In this document: one piece after another, positions 1 to 8,792 of the stretch
Layout of the letters: every line of letters starts with the position of its first letter
How positions within the stretch are numbered: position 1 is the first letter of the stretch
Origin: Lacrimispora xylanisolvens
GTDB lineage: Bacteria > Bacillota > Clostridia > Lachnospirales > Lachnospiraceae
NCBI RefSeq assembly: GCF_002934545.1
Contig: NZ_PTJA01000005.1
Coordinates: 310,001-374,000, forward strand
Reading direction: 5' to 3'
Length of the DNA: 64,000 bases
The notes under the pieces: model-generated
What the model was told of the DNA's origin: nothing
Seen by the model: only the letters and a program-made list of their open reading frames with translations
The model's database searches: none
Translations under genes and position numbers: made by a program

Positions 1-1211
1 GTAATAAAAAATGTTCCCAAAAGACAAATTGCTATAATTGAAAAGATACCGCCAAGTGGATACTGTTGTAAAACCACAAACAATGCGGTTTCTGTTGTTT
101 CAATTGCTTTTGAAATAATGTTGGTATCCAGATTTAAACCAAGGCTTCCAAAAACGGAAAACCAGATAAAGGATACTAAGGATGGAGCCAGAATAACCCC
201 GATAACAAACTCCCGAATGGTCCTTCCTTTTGAAATTCTTGCAATAAATGTGCCTACAAAGGGTCCCCATGCAATCCACCATGCCCAATAGAATATGGTC
301 CATGAACCAAGCCAGGACTTATCTCCGAATGGATTTATGGCAAAACTGTCTTTTACAAAATCATTCACATAATTGCCAATGGAATTTGTAAAAACATTCA
401 GGGTCAGAAGCTTGGGACCAACGAGAAACGCGCCGGCCAGAATTGCAATTGCCAGGATCAGATTGATATCAGACAGAAGTTTGATTCCTTTATCAATTCC
501 GCTCACAGCTGTCCAGGTGTAAATAACCATCAGAACAATGATGATAATGATCTGGATCAATCGGGTCGTGGGCACATGGAACAGGAAATTCAACCCGGAA
601 TTGATCTGCATGGTCCCCTGTCCCAGAGAAGTTGCAATTCCGGCTACCGTCGCAAATACCGCAAAAATATCAATCATTTTTCCCACAGGTCCTTTGATTC
701 CTTTTTCACCAAGAATGGGTAAAAAGATACTGCTGATCAGACCAGGAGCATTTTTTCTGAACTGAAAATACCCAAGTGCCATTCCAATAATAGCATACGC
801 TGCCCATGGATGAAAACCCCAATGCATAAAAGATTTTTTCATTGCAAAATCTGCTGCCGTTTCCGTTGCTCCAAATGTCATAAAGTGATTGAGTGGCTCC
901 GCAACGCCCCAGAAAACCAGCCCAATCCCCATTCCAGCACCAAAAAGCATGGCAAACCATGATCGGTTGCTGAATTCCGGAACGGAATCATCCGGTCCCA
1001 GTTTAATACTTCCATATTTGCTAAATGCTATTCCTAATGAAAATGCAACAAACACGAACATGGAAATTAAATAAAACCACCCAAAATTATTAACAAGAAA
1101 ATCATTTGCTGCCGATGTAGCCTTTGCAAATGGCTGGGGCGCAACCAGACCAAATGCAACAATTATCATAGTAATAAGAAACGAAATGTAAAAAACCTGA
1201 TTCTTTTTCAA
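1..1211 (-). CDS. BCCT-family betaine/choline/carnitine transporter (C-terminus cut by window edge)
   Basis: Secondary transporter of the betaine-choline-carnitine family in the cytoplasmic membrane. About 403 codons are visible, running off position 1; family members are usually 500 or more residues. Reading the minus strand gives the family hallmarks GMGIGLVFWGVAEPLNH, WGFHPWAAYAI and a tryptophan-rich WTIFYWAWWIAWGPFVG stretch, with many hydrophobic segments. The chosen start is TTG at 1211, because AGGAGGG lies 5 nt upstream (1217-1223) and the reading frame opens there with a basic N-terminus. It is the last visible gene of the betaine reductase operon, 104 nt after grdH, so glycine betaine is the likely substrate; that is inference from context, since choline or carnitine carriers share the fold. 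Confidence 0.9.
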   Translation of the reverse strand, partial: MKKNQVFYISFLITMIIVAFGLVAPQPFAKATSAANDFLVNNFGWFYLISMFVFVAFSLGIAFSKYGSIKLGPDDSVPEFSNRSWFAMLFGAGMGIGLVFWGVAEPLNHFMTFGATETAADFAMKKSFMHWGFHPWAAYAIIGMALGYFQFRKNAPGLISSIFLPILGEKGIKGPVGKMIDIFAVFATVAGIATSLGQGTMQINSGLNFLFHVPTTRLIQIIIIIVLMVIYTWTAVSGIDKGIKLLSDINLILAIAILAGAFLVGPKLLTLNVFTNSIGNYVNDFVKDSFAINPFGDKSWLGSWTIFYWAWWIAWGPFVGTFIARISKGRTIREFVIGVILAPSLVSFIWFSVFGSLGLNLDTNIISKAIETTETALFVVLQQYPLGGIFSIIAICLLGTFFI

Positions 1212-1260
1212 TTTTACCCTCCTCTTTAAAATAACCGTATGCCGTTTACCTGCAATCCGA

Positions 1261-1313
1261 TTTTATGTGACAGGAAACCTGCCTGGCAAAGGCAGAATTC
1301 CCGCCACATAAAA
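1261..1313 (-). repeat. Large imperfect hairpin between grdH and the BCCT gene
   Basis: Nested inverted repeat. The outer arms TTTTATGTG (1261-1269) and CACATAAAA (1305-1313) pair perfectly; inside them GGAA pairs with TTCC and CTGCC with GGCAG around a 7-nt loop. No T-run follows on the minus strand, so it does not look like a simple terminator. An mRNA processing or stabilising element is the likelier reading (inference). Confidence 0.6.
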
Positions 1314-1315
1314 AA

Positions 1316-2635
1316 TTAAATTTTAACTTTAAAGAGTTGAGGTTCTTTTATATCCGTCGTAATCGCATCAAGAGCTACCCCCACTCTGTGATAGCGAAGC
1401 TTAAACTGCTCTTCTTTCGAAGTAGCAGGATCTCCCAGCGGATATGGGATGGAAATGGTTGGGACCAGTCTGTTTACTCCAACCGTTTTAGCTACTGGAA
1501 TCAGGTTTGCCATTTGAACAATGGTGATTCCTTCTCTTTCAATTTCTCTTGTCATCGTTGCACCGCAACGTGTACAGGTCCCTCATGTGGAGGTCAGAAT
1601 TGCAGCTCTGATTCCATCCTTTTTCAATTCTCTTGCAATTTCTTTTCCCATTCTCGCAGCTTCCGCCTGAGTTGTACCGGTACCAACGGTTGAAAAGAAA
1701 TACTTATAGACTCCGCCTATTTTTCCTTCTTTCTGGTACCGTCTCATTGCATCCAGAGGAACAATAACATCAGAATCATTATTTGCTGCAGCCGGATCAA
1801 ATCCGGCATGAATGGTCATATATTCCCCTTTTACAAGGTCATCCGTTTCGGAAATATCATATTTCCCCCACTTAGTCGCCGAAGCTGACTGAATGCGGTC
1901 GGGATTTCCTACGGGAACAATTCCTCCGGAGGTGATAAGAGCAACCTCCATATGGCTAAGATCTTCCGGGGTGATAGACGGAGCAATGGCAACTCTGTCT
2001 GACTTGGGTATGGGAAGCTCCGTATTAAATGGCTCTCCCTTGATTTTCTTTAAAAGCATATCAATTACCCGGTCTGCTGCTGTTACTGGAGGATCCAGCC
2101 AGATCTGATCCCGCATTCCTCTTCCAAAATAACCTTCTTCTGCTGCAGGAAGCAGCTTTTCTCCCTTTAACAGCTTAAGGGCAAACTTTGACATGGCTTT
2201 TATGTCTTTTTTCATGGCCGCCGCACTGGCACCGCCTTTAAATATGTACATTTCCTTTTTAAACATTTCAACCCCGGGGTTTTCATCGTTCATGGAAGTG
2301 AGTACCGGAACTTTGAACTCCTTTTTTACAGCTTTGCAGATGTGACCGCAGGCTGCTCCGTAACGTCCCGCACGGAACGCTGGTCCGGCAAAAAAGACAT
2401 CCATTTCTTTCCCCTTTAACATGGAAATAATGGTTTCTACCGCTTCTTCCGTGTTTGAGCCTATAAAGTTATCGCCGCAGATGATGGTATGTGTAATCTG
2501 AACTTCATCGCCCAGTTCCTGCTGAAGCGCCATCGCCGGACCTACAAGACCCTCTCTGATTTCCGGTTTAAAATCAGCCAGTTCTTCCCCGCCGATCTGA
2601 CCAAAAAACTGATTCAAGTATAAAATACCTTTCAT
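1316..2635 (-). CDS. grdH: Betaine reductase component B, selenocysteine subunit (UGA recoded)
   Basis: Substrate-specific selenoprotein of betaine reductase, which with GrdI transfers the betaine-derived group to the selenol of GrdA. The reading frame is interrupted at 1583-1585 by TGA and continues in the same frame to TAA at 1316, giving 439 residues with Sec at 351. The surrounding residues ILTST-U-GTCTRCGATMTREIE match the GrdB/GrdF/GrdH active-site signature. A perfect 6-bp hairpin 12 nt beyond the UGA is a candidate SECIS. The gene follows grdI by 13 nt. Assignment to betaine rather than glycine or sarcosine rests on the adjoining BCCT transporter and the absence of grdE-type neighbours. 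A pipeline that does not recode UGA would split it into 350- and 79-residue pieces. Confidence 0.93.
1556..1570 (-). promoter_or_regulatory. Candidate bacterial SECIS hairpin of grdH
   Basis: On the minus strand CGTTGC-GGT-GCAACG forms a perfect 6-bp stem with a GGU loop, beginning 12 nt after the UGA at 1583-1585. Position and a GU-containing apical loop fit bacterial SECIS elements bound by SelB; pairing is visible, function is inferred. Confidence 0.6.
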
Positions 2636-2648
2636 ATCGTCCCTCCTT

Positions 2649-3974
2649 CTAGAATTCTACCATTCTCTTAACTGACCATCCTACCACCTGGTCGCCGCAG
2701 AACATGGCGTTGTTTTCCATGATGATTGAGCCATCCTCTTTTACGGAAGCTCCCAGAATTTCGTCATTGGACCAGCCTCCGGAAAGCCCGTCTCTTGCAA
2801 GTGCCTCCAGTTCTCCAAGAACTGTTTCCATCTTAGGAAGCCGGATCAGCGTTGATACGTTTCCGCAGGATACGATGGCATCTTCTTTCTCATCCAGGGA
2901 AACCAGGGGCTGGCTGGCACCGTCTCTTCCCGTACATTCATTTGTAAGCCCTACCGTCTTAATACCGGCATTTTCCAGGGCAACAATACAGCCTGTGAAG
3001 TCCGCATCCGGATTCCCATAGCCTTCTTCGGCAACAACAGCAGAGTCCGCTCCCAGGCTTTTGGCCATCTGTGCCACAAATAACGCAGCTCTCTCTTTCT
3101 GCTCCAGAGCAACATTTAAGTTGGACATAATAACACCAAGGAAATTAATGGTCTTTCCATGTTCTTTGTAAAGCCTGCGGATCATAGGAAGATTCTGAAA
3201 ATCATAAGTGGACCATTTGGAAGAACATGGCATGAAGGATCCGCTGATCATTGCCCCGTCCAGTACCTCATTGGGATGCATAAAGGTTGGGAGCATCCGG
3301 TTTGTATCCCAGCCATAATTTAAATCATTATAGCCTCCTTCTTCCATCTGGGACTGAGGCTGAAGCACCAGTACCACACTTGGAAGCTCATTTATTTCCT
3401 TACTTCTTTTTGTAACTGGTTCCAGCTCAAAGGTTTCCACCTCATCCGGTATTAAGTCCTTGACTGCTGTACCGATGTACTCAGCCAGGCGCATGCCCGC
3501 CCATCTTAATGCCCTGTTTTTCTTCTGCTGTTCCTTCTGCTCAAAAATCTCATCTGTATCAGCAACCAATACAAGGTTTTTTAACTGTGAGTAGTAGGTG
3601 TATTTTGCACCCTCCCCGCTCATGTCAATCAGTCCATCCTGGAAACCGCCGTAGTGTCTGCCTACAACCAGAACACTCATATCCTTCAGTGCATAGGTGG
3701 TTCCGTTCCCTGCCTGCATTAATTCTCCCGTCACTCCGGGAAATACAGGGCCTCCCCCTACGCGGTAACGGGGCTCTATTGCTTCCTTAACAGGAACCAG
3801 CCTGACACGATCCCCAGGCGACACAATATATAGTTCTGCTTCTGTGATATGTTCGTCTTCTTTTACGACTGCAAGAGCTTCTTCCTTATTCACGGTGAGA
3901 AGCCCGTCTTTTAAAGAAGTCTTATCGCCAAAGCAAATTTCTTTTACATAAAAATTTCCCAATTCCAGCTTCAT
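2649..3974 (-). CDS. grdI: Betaine reductase component B, proprotein subunit (GrdI/GrdG type)
   Basis: Partner of GrdH, 441 residues. In this family a 47-kDa proprotein is cleaved at a cysteine into two chains, leaving a pyruvoyl-type carbonyl that takes part in substrate binding. Candidate cleavage residue is Cys250 in SGSFMPCSSKWSTYD, since the known split gives pieces of about 25 and 22 kDa; Cys347 in TNECTGRDG is a second conserved-looking cysteine. Which one is used is inference. The start ATG overlaps the selA stop as ATGA (3971-3974), implying translational coupling, with GGAG inside the end of selA. It is followed 13 nt later by grdH. Confidence 0.9.
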   Translation of the reverse strand: MKLELGNFYVKEICFGDKTSLKDGLLTVNKEEALAVVKEDEHITEAELYIVSPGDRVRLVPVKEAIEPRYRVGGGPVFPGVTGELMQAGNGTTYALKDMSVLVVGRHYGGFQDGLIDMSGEGAKYTYYSQLKNLVLVADTDEIFEQKEQQKKNRALRWAGMRLAEYIGTAVKDLIPDEVETFELEPVTKRSKEINELPSVVLVLQPQSQMEEGGYNDLNYGWDTNRMLPTFMHPNEVLDGAMISGSFMPCSSKWSTYDFQNLPMIRRLYKEHGKTINFLGVIMSNLNVALEQKERAALFVAQMAKSLGADSAVVAEEGYGNPDADFTGCIVALENAGIKTVGLTNECTGRDGASQPLVSLDEKEDAIVSCGNVSTLIRLPKMETVLGELEALARDGLSGGWSNDEILGASVKEDGSIIMENNAMFCGDQVVGWSVKRMVEF

Positions 3975-5374
3975 TCCATATCTCCTTTCAGATTAATTAT
4001 TTTATTTAAAAATTCTGCTGCTTCGAAAAGGTCTTCCTCGCTCATGGTTCTGACATCTAGCAATACTTTATTTTTGCAGATTCTAGATATAATGGGCACG
4101 GAATTATTTCTCAGCATTCGCTCCAGCATATCTGCTGAAAGATGTTCCATGGTGATACTTACCGCATAAGAAGAAAGATTTACTCCCGGCATGGACCCTC
4201 CGCCGATCTGTCCGGTGGTTTCTGTTACTTCATAGTGTGCTTCCGGCCTTTTTACCAGCAGACCATGTAATAACTCAGCTTTTTTCTTCAGGTTTTCCAA
4301 CGGTTCCGTGATCATTTTCAGAGTAGGGATCTGCACAACTGCCGTCTCAGGAGTCAGATATTGCCTGAGGGTTAATTCAAGTGCCGTTAAGGTCAGTTTG
4401 TCAATCCGCAGCGCCCGGAGCAGATGATTTTTCTTCATCCTGTTTATGTACTCCGCTTTGCCCACAATGATACCCGCCTGAGGTCCGCCAAGCAGCTTAT
4501 CTCCGCTGAAGCATACAATATCCGCACTTTGTTCCAGACAGCTTCTGACTGTGGGCTCATCTCCGATTCCATATGCTTTAAGATCCACCAGTAGCCCTGA
4601 TCCCAGATCATATATTAAGGGCAGACCATGCTTTTTTCCAACCTCTTTCATACGTTCCAGAGAAACCTCATCCGTAAAGCCGATAATCTTATAATTGCTG
4701 GTGTGGACTTTTAATAAGGCTCCGGTGTTCTCATTGATGTTCTCTTCATAATCTGATTCATGGGTTTTGTTTGTGGTTCCCACTTCTACCAGCCGGCAGC
4801 CGCTTGCCGTCATGATTTCCGGAACGCGGAATGCGCCTCCAATTTCCACCAGCTCTCCCCTTGAAACGATAACCTCTTTGCCGCTGGCCACCGAGTTTAA
4901 CACCAGATATACGGCTGCCGCATTGTTATTGACTACCAGAGCCGCTTCTGAACCGGTTAAAAAGGTAAGCAGCTGTTCTACATGTTCGTACCTGGTTCCT
5001 CTTTCCCCCGTCTCCAGATCATACTCTAAATTAGAATAGGATCCGCAGATTTCCTTCATGTTTTCCGAGACCATTTGAGAGAGTCTTGCCCTCCCAAGGT
5101 TGGTGTGCAGAACAACGCCGGTTCCATTGATTACTTTTCTCAAATGGGGCTGGTTTTGCTTTTCAATTTCCGCTTTGATACGCCTGATTAAATCTTCCCT
5201 GGAGTACTGATATGGACTGCCGGATAAAATTTTCTGTCTTTCCAGTTCAATTTCTTTTTGGCAGGCAAGCTTTACCAGAACCGCGGGTACATTAGTTATA
5301 CCTTCTGATGCAATGCATCGTATCATCTCATCCACTTTTGGCAGCTGCCTCATAGAACTGTTTTTATCTGTCAT
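3971..5374 (-). CDS. selA: L-seryl-tRNA(Sec) selenium transferase
   Basis: Pyridoxal-phosphate enzyme that converts seryl-tRNA(Sec) to selenocysteyl-tRNA(Sec) using selenophosphate; cytoplasmic homodecamer in bacteria. 467 residues, the usual length. The N-terminal MRQLPKVDEMI stretch is typical of SelA, and the PLP lysine is predicted as Lys293 in VCFSGDKLLGGPQAG. VINGTGVVLHTNLGRA at about 81-96 is another family signature. It sits inside the betaine reductase operon between grdD (54 nt upstream) and grdI (4-bp overlap), so Sec synthesis is co-expressed with the two selenoproteins that need it. selD, which supplies selenophosphate, is not in the window. Confidence 0.95.
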   Translation of the reverse strand: MTDKNSSMRQLPKVDEMIRCIASEGITNVPAVLVKLACQKEIELERQKILSGSPYQYSREDLIRRIKAEIEKQNQPHLRKVINGTGVVLHTNLGRARLSQMVSENMKEICGSYSNLEYDLETGERGTRYEHVEQLLTFLTGSEAALVVNNNAAAVYLVLNSVASGKEVIVSRGELVEIGGAFRVPEIMTASGCRLVEVGTTNKTHESDYEENINENTGALLKVHTSNYKIIGFTDEVSLERMKEVGKKHGLPLIYDLGSGLLVDLKAYGIGDEPTVRSCLEQSADIVCFSGDKLLGGPQAGIIVGKAEYINRMKKNHLLRALRIDKLTLTALELTLRQYLTPETAVVQIPTLKMITEPLENLKKKAELLHGLLVKRPEAHYEVTETTGQIGGGSMPGVNLSSYAVSITMEHLSADMLERMLRNNSVPIISRICKNKVLLDVRTMSEEDLFEAAEFLNKIINLKGDME

Positions 5375-5428
5375 CTTATCATTCCTCGCTATGTAGTTTC
5401 AATGGTTCAAAGCAGTCTTATAACCGTG

Positions 5429-6589
5429 TCAGCCAATGAACTTCTTATCAGTAAGAATTTCCCTGGCCTTTTTTAAATTATGTTCCGCTATGAGGACTAC
5501 CGGACCTGTACAGCCCATTCCGCTCTCGGCATAAATACCCGCCCCCCATAAGCAGGATACCGCTTCCTCCAGATCCATGATTTCAATCCCAAGGATTTCT
5601 TCCGTCACCACTTCCTTTGGGGGAGCTTTTACTTCCTCTGCTGACTCTGAATTTTTACTTTGCCTGCATTCATTCAGAATCTGCTCCAGACCTGCCTTCT
5701 TTGCCCTTGCAAATTCTTCAGCAAGAACCTTCTGATAATCACCGTCAAGCAGTTCCTTTGCAAATTCCAGTGCTCCTGTGATGAGAGGAATTCCGGACGC
5801 CCTTGAAACGATCAGGATCAGCTTTTCAAACCCTTCTCCGATTCCAGGACCATACCCAAAACCAACCGACTCATAATTGCCTCCAGTGGTATAAGCAGAA
5901 AACATCTTGGTCAGAACATTGCCGGTCAGGGAATCCATTACCATCACATCCGCGGAGGCTGTCAGAAGATCGTTTCCCCTCATGACAATTCCTCCATCCG
6001 CCCTGTTGGACGAAGCAAATTGAATGTCATAACCATTTTTCTTCAGCTTTTGAAGCGCGATCTCTGTCTGCCGTGCTCCGTCTACATTCAAAATGCCAAC
6101 TGTGGGGTTTGCCACTCCGCTGGCTTTTGCAGTAATGATTCCGTAAATGGCGTTCTTTATCATGCTTTCAATCCTGTTTACGGATGAGGTTCCTGTTGTA
6201 GAAGCAAGATACATCTTTTTCCCGGCTGCCGGAGTTATGACACGTCCCACTGTAGAAACTCCGATAGGAAAAGGATAGTGCATGGTCACTGCCGCACAGG
6301 CTTCTTTTTTCTGGAGCATATCATCCATCTTTTTATGCCCCTCTTCTTCCGAGGCGACCGGTATGACCGTAAGATTCTCCGCTTCCAGCTGCCGGCTTCC
6401 GATCACCTTTACAGATATCCCTTTTTTTGCTGCCTCATAAGCTGCCTGATAAATGGTCTCTTCTCCATGCTCACTTCCCATTGCAGTTATGGCGATGGGC
6501 ATTTCCCTGCCAGACTGACCAGTCTCAAGCATATGAGCCATTTCAAAAAAGGTCTCTGCAATTAACTGTTTCACCTTACCTTCAGACAT
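5429..6589 (-). CDS. grdD: Glycine/sarcosine/betaine reductase component C, alpha subunit
   Basis: PlsX-like subunit that with GrdC releases the bound acetyl group from GrdA as acetyl phosphate. 386 residues from the chosen start. The open frame extends 12 codons further upstream, but ATG at 6587-6589 is preferred: it follows the grdC stop by 4 nt and has a GAGGGG ribosome binding site overlapping that stop. Cysteines fall at positions 98 (KKEACAAVTMHYPFPIG) and 360 (GMGCTGPVVL), matching the two positions I recall as functionally important in the Eubacterium acidaminophilum protein (about 98 and 359). Operon context with grdC is canonical. Confidence 0.95.
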   Translation of the reverse strand: MSEGKVKQLIAETFFEMAHMLETGQSGREMPIAITAMGSEHGEETIYQAAYEAAKKGISVKVIGSRQLEAENLTVIPVASEEEGHKKMDDMLQKKEACAAVTMHYPFPIGVSTVGRVITPAAGKKMYLASTTGTSSVNRIESMIKNAIYGIITAKASGVANPTVGILNVDGARQTEIALQKLKKNGYDIQFASSNRADGGIVMRGNDLLTASADVMVMDSLTGNVLTKMFSAYTTGGNYESVGFGYGPGIGEGFEKLILIVSRASGIPLITGALEFAKELLDGDYQKVLAEEFARAKKAGLEQILNECRQSKNSESAEEVKAPPKEVVTEEILGIEIMDLEEAVSCLWGAGIYAESGMGCTGPVVLIAEHNLKKAREILTDKKFIG

Positions 6590-6593
6590 ATGA

Positions 6594-8132
6594 TCACCCC
6601 TCGTCTTCCTGAAGATGCTTTGCAAAATCCTTTAAAGATGCGGCAATCAGTTTCCTGATTTTGTCCTCAGACACCGTTTCCTCCTGTCCTGCACCGCTGT
6701 TCTGCTGAAGAATAAAGGATACTCCATCAAACAGATTGGTCATTCTTCCAAGAAACAGACTTCCTTTTCCAATAACCATAACTCTGTTAATTTTTTTATC
6801 CATCAATTCCTGTCTGGCAAAGCCAAGATAAGGAACTCCGGAAGGGATATGTCCCTGGGTAGGAGCCCAGCCCACCATGCCATGTTCCGATACAAAATCA
6901 GCCAGCTGGGATTTCTCTATTTCTTTGCGCATGGCGGCAAGGGCCCCTATCATCTTATAATTAGCCTCAGGTACATTGCCGGCGCCTGCTGTCTTCGTTA
7001 TATCCGGATTCTGCATTTCTACCGTATACTTATCAATATCGGTCATCTTCAGCCCTGCTTTTTCAAGAGCTGATGCAGTCAGCGAAGAAATCACGTTCTG
7101 AGGAGAAGATCCGGTTCCCACCGTATGCCTGCCCACAATATCGGTGTTGATCTCCGGGCTGACCCCATCATTTGCACTGACGAGAATGGCAAAACCGGCT
7201 ACACAATCCTCCAGTATGGGAATCCCTTTGCCTGCATGATCCTTTCCGTTCATACCAAGCTTTGCGGTAGATCCTCCGGCAGCAACGATAACATGCTTAA
7301 ATGTTCCCGCCTTTACCATGGCAGCTGCATGAATCAGGGCATGGGTCGGACCGGCGCAGAAGCCTCTTACATCGCTCCCTGTGGCGTTGACCAGACCTGC
7401 GATTTCTGCTGCTGCTTTCGCAAAGTTTCCTCCCCCTCTCTGATTCATATCGCCGCAGGCCTCTTCCGAACACTCGATCACATATTCAATTTCTTCTTTC
7501 CTGATATGGTTCTTATCAATTAAATGTAACAATGAAAGAACACAGGAAGCCTTTGAAACAAGGTTCTCAAAAATGACATGGGCGGAAAGAGAATGGTCAA
7601 TATCATGGGCCGCTTTGATGCAGCCGACAATCATTCCTCCATAATACAAAGGCTCTGCGTGTTCGTCTGCGATGAAACCGTTAATTTCTGACAACTCAAA
7701 GTTTTTATCAAAGACACTTAAAAACTTTGGATCTATAAGACTGTGAGTTTCTAATTTTTTCTTCACGGAAACGGCAAATTGTGATTCTAATTTTACAAGA
7801 TCAAATACATCACAAATTGCAATCAACCCGATAAATTCATCTTCCGGCATGATTTCTCCAAATCTGCCTTCTCTTTGTATGTAATCGGATTTCTGCTGAT
7901 ACCATGGCTGTGCATAGCCAGCCAGCTCATCAGGTGTAATGTTTCCAATGTAAGTCTGATTTGGCAGATATGCTTTACATTCATCATAAGACCGCAGACT
8001 CTTATCCAGATTTTTTAAATATTCAGAATCAGGATCAATGGTTCGCTGAGTTGTCTGTGTTGTACCATTATGAATTACCATATCTGGCGTATGAGCGAGT
8101 ATGTAACTTGCTCCTTTTAAGACGCTGTACAT
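6594..8132 (-). CDS. grdC: Glycine/sarcosine/betaine reductase component C, beta subunit
   Basis: FabH/thiolase-like subunit of protein C, the acetyl-phosphate-forming component shared by all the Grd reductases. 512 residues, full length. The N-terminus MYSVLKGASYILAHTPDMV and the motifs GDMNQRGGGNFAKA, DVRGFCAGPTHALIHAA and VSEHGMVGWAPTQGHIPSG are characteristic of GrdC. The start is backed by TAGGAGG 6 nt upstream. It lies 92 nt downstream of grdA, a gap filled by a long hairpin, and 4 nt upstream of grdD. The product acetyl phosphate would feed acetate kinase for ATP; no ackA is present in the window. Confidence 0.95.
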   Translation of the reverse strand: MYSVLKGASYILAHTPDMVIHNGTTQTTQRTIDPDSEYLKNLDKSLRSYDECKAYLPNQTYIGNITPDELAGYAQPWYQQKSDYIQREGRFGEIMPEDEFIGLIAICDVFDLVKLESQFAVSVKKKLETHSLIDPKFLSVFDKNFELSEINGFIADEHAEPLYYGGMIVGCIKAAHDIDHSLSAHVIFENLVSKASCVLSLLHLIDKNHIRKEEIEYVIECSEEACGDMNQRGGGNFAKAAAEIAGLVNATGSDVRGFCAGPTHALIHAAAMVKAGTFKHVIVAAGGSTAKLGMNGKDHAGKGIPILEDCVAGFAILVSANDGVSPEINTDIVGRHTVGTGSSPQNVISSLTASALEKAGLKMTDIDKYTVEMQNPDITKTAGAGNVPEANYKMIGALAAMRKEIEKSQLADFVSEHGMVGWAPTQGHIPSGVPYLGFARQELMDKKINRVMVIGKGSLFLGRMTNLFDGVSFILQQNSGAGQEETVSEDKIRKLIAASLKDFAKHLQEDEG

Positions 8133-8150
8133 AGTTTGCCTCCTAATAAT

Positions 8151-8209
8151 AAATCAATTCCTGCAAAATGTGATGCCATATACCATTCGCATTTCACAAG
8201 AATTGATTT
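8151..8209 (-). repeat. Long imperfect hairpin between grdA and grdC
   Basis: Perfect 10-bp outer arms AAATCAATTC (8151-8160) and GAATTGATTT (8200-8209) enclose a partly paired interior (AAATG with CATTT). It occupies most of the 92-nt gap after grdA. It lacks a U-tract on the transcribed strand; a role in transcript processing or in raising grdA mRNA stability is inferred. Confidence 0.6.
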
Positions 8210-8224
8210 GTGAAGGGATGATTA

Positions 8225-8689
8225 TTAAAATTTACAATATTCGTCCCTTATTGTTGACATCTCTTTTCGGATATCATCGACATCCAATACCATCTCCATC
8301 ATACTGATCTGCTCGTCATAGACAGCGCTATCCACTTCATCTTTGATTTCCGGCTCACAGGCATGGTATACTTTTAGTCCCAACTGGACTCCTGCCAAAG
8401 GTCCTGCAAAAGTAGGGTCTCCTGCCGTAACAGTTTCAGCAGCAAGGCCGGCAGCCTCGCCTTCTGCGGCTCCTAAAATAACAATAATATTTTCAGGGCC
8501 GTACTGTTCCGCCAATGCTTTTACCCTCTTCTGATTTTCCAGGTCCATGGCACCCGCAGCCGTTCAGACAAAGCATTCTGTTGACGAGAATACTACTTCT
8601 GCACCGGCCGTTTTAACACACTGCTCAATTGCAGGTCCCGGTATGCCGTCTCTGTCACCAATAATGATTGCTTTTTTGTCTTTAAGCAT
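8225..8689 (-). CDS. grdA: Selenoprotein A of glycine/sarcosine/betaine reductase (UGA recoded)
   Basis: Small selenoprotein that carries the Se-carboxymethyl intermediate between component B (GrdHI) and component C (GrdCD) and is re-reduced by thioredoxin. ATG at 8687-8689 follows AAGGAGGAG; translation gives [19 protein letters not shown], then in-frame TGA at 8564-8566 read as Sec42 in [17 protein letters not shown], and ends at 8225, 154 residues in all. This is the classic GrdA active site. A start placed at the ATG at 8548 would miss the catalytic third of the protein. It is flanked on both sides by long hairpins, between trxA and grdC. Confidence 0.96.
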
Positions 8690-8716
8690 ATTAATCTCCT
8701 CCTTATTCATATATTT

Positions 8717-8779
8717 ATAACGTGCGCCAGCTGGATAAAGGATTTACACTGCTGGCTGAAATATAACTTTCCACGTTAT
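8717..8779 (-). repeat. Long imperfect hairpin upstream of grdA
   Basis: Outer arms ATAACGTG (8717-8724) and CACGTTAT (8772-8779) and inner arms GCCAGC (8726-8731) and GCTGGC (8751-8756) could fold the trxA-grdA spacer into one structure that ends about 28 nt before the grdA start. No T-run follows it. Processing, stabilising or translational roles are possible; function is inferred. Confidence 0.55.
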
Positions 8780-8792
8780 GTACCTGGTTGTT

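Noticed and set aside
1261-1313. Terminator ending the grd operon before the BCCT gene
   Set aside because: The stem is strong but neither strand has a T-run after it, so readthrough into the transporter gene is expected.
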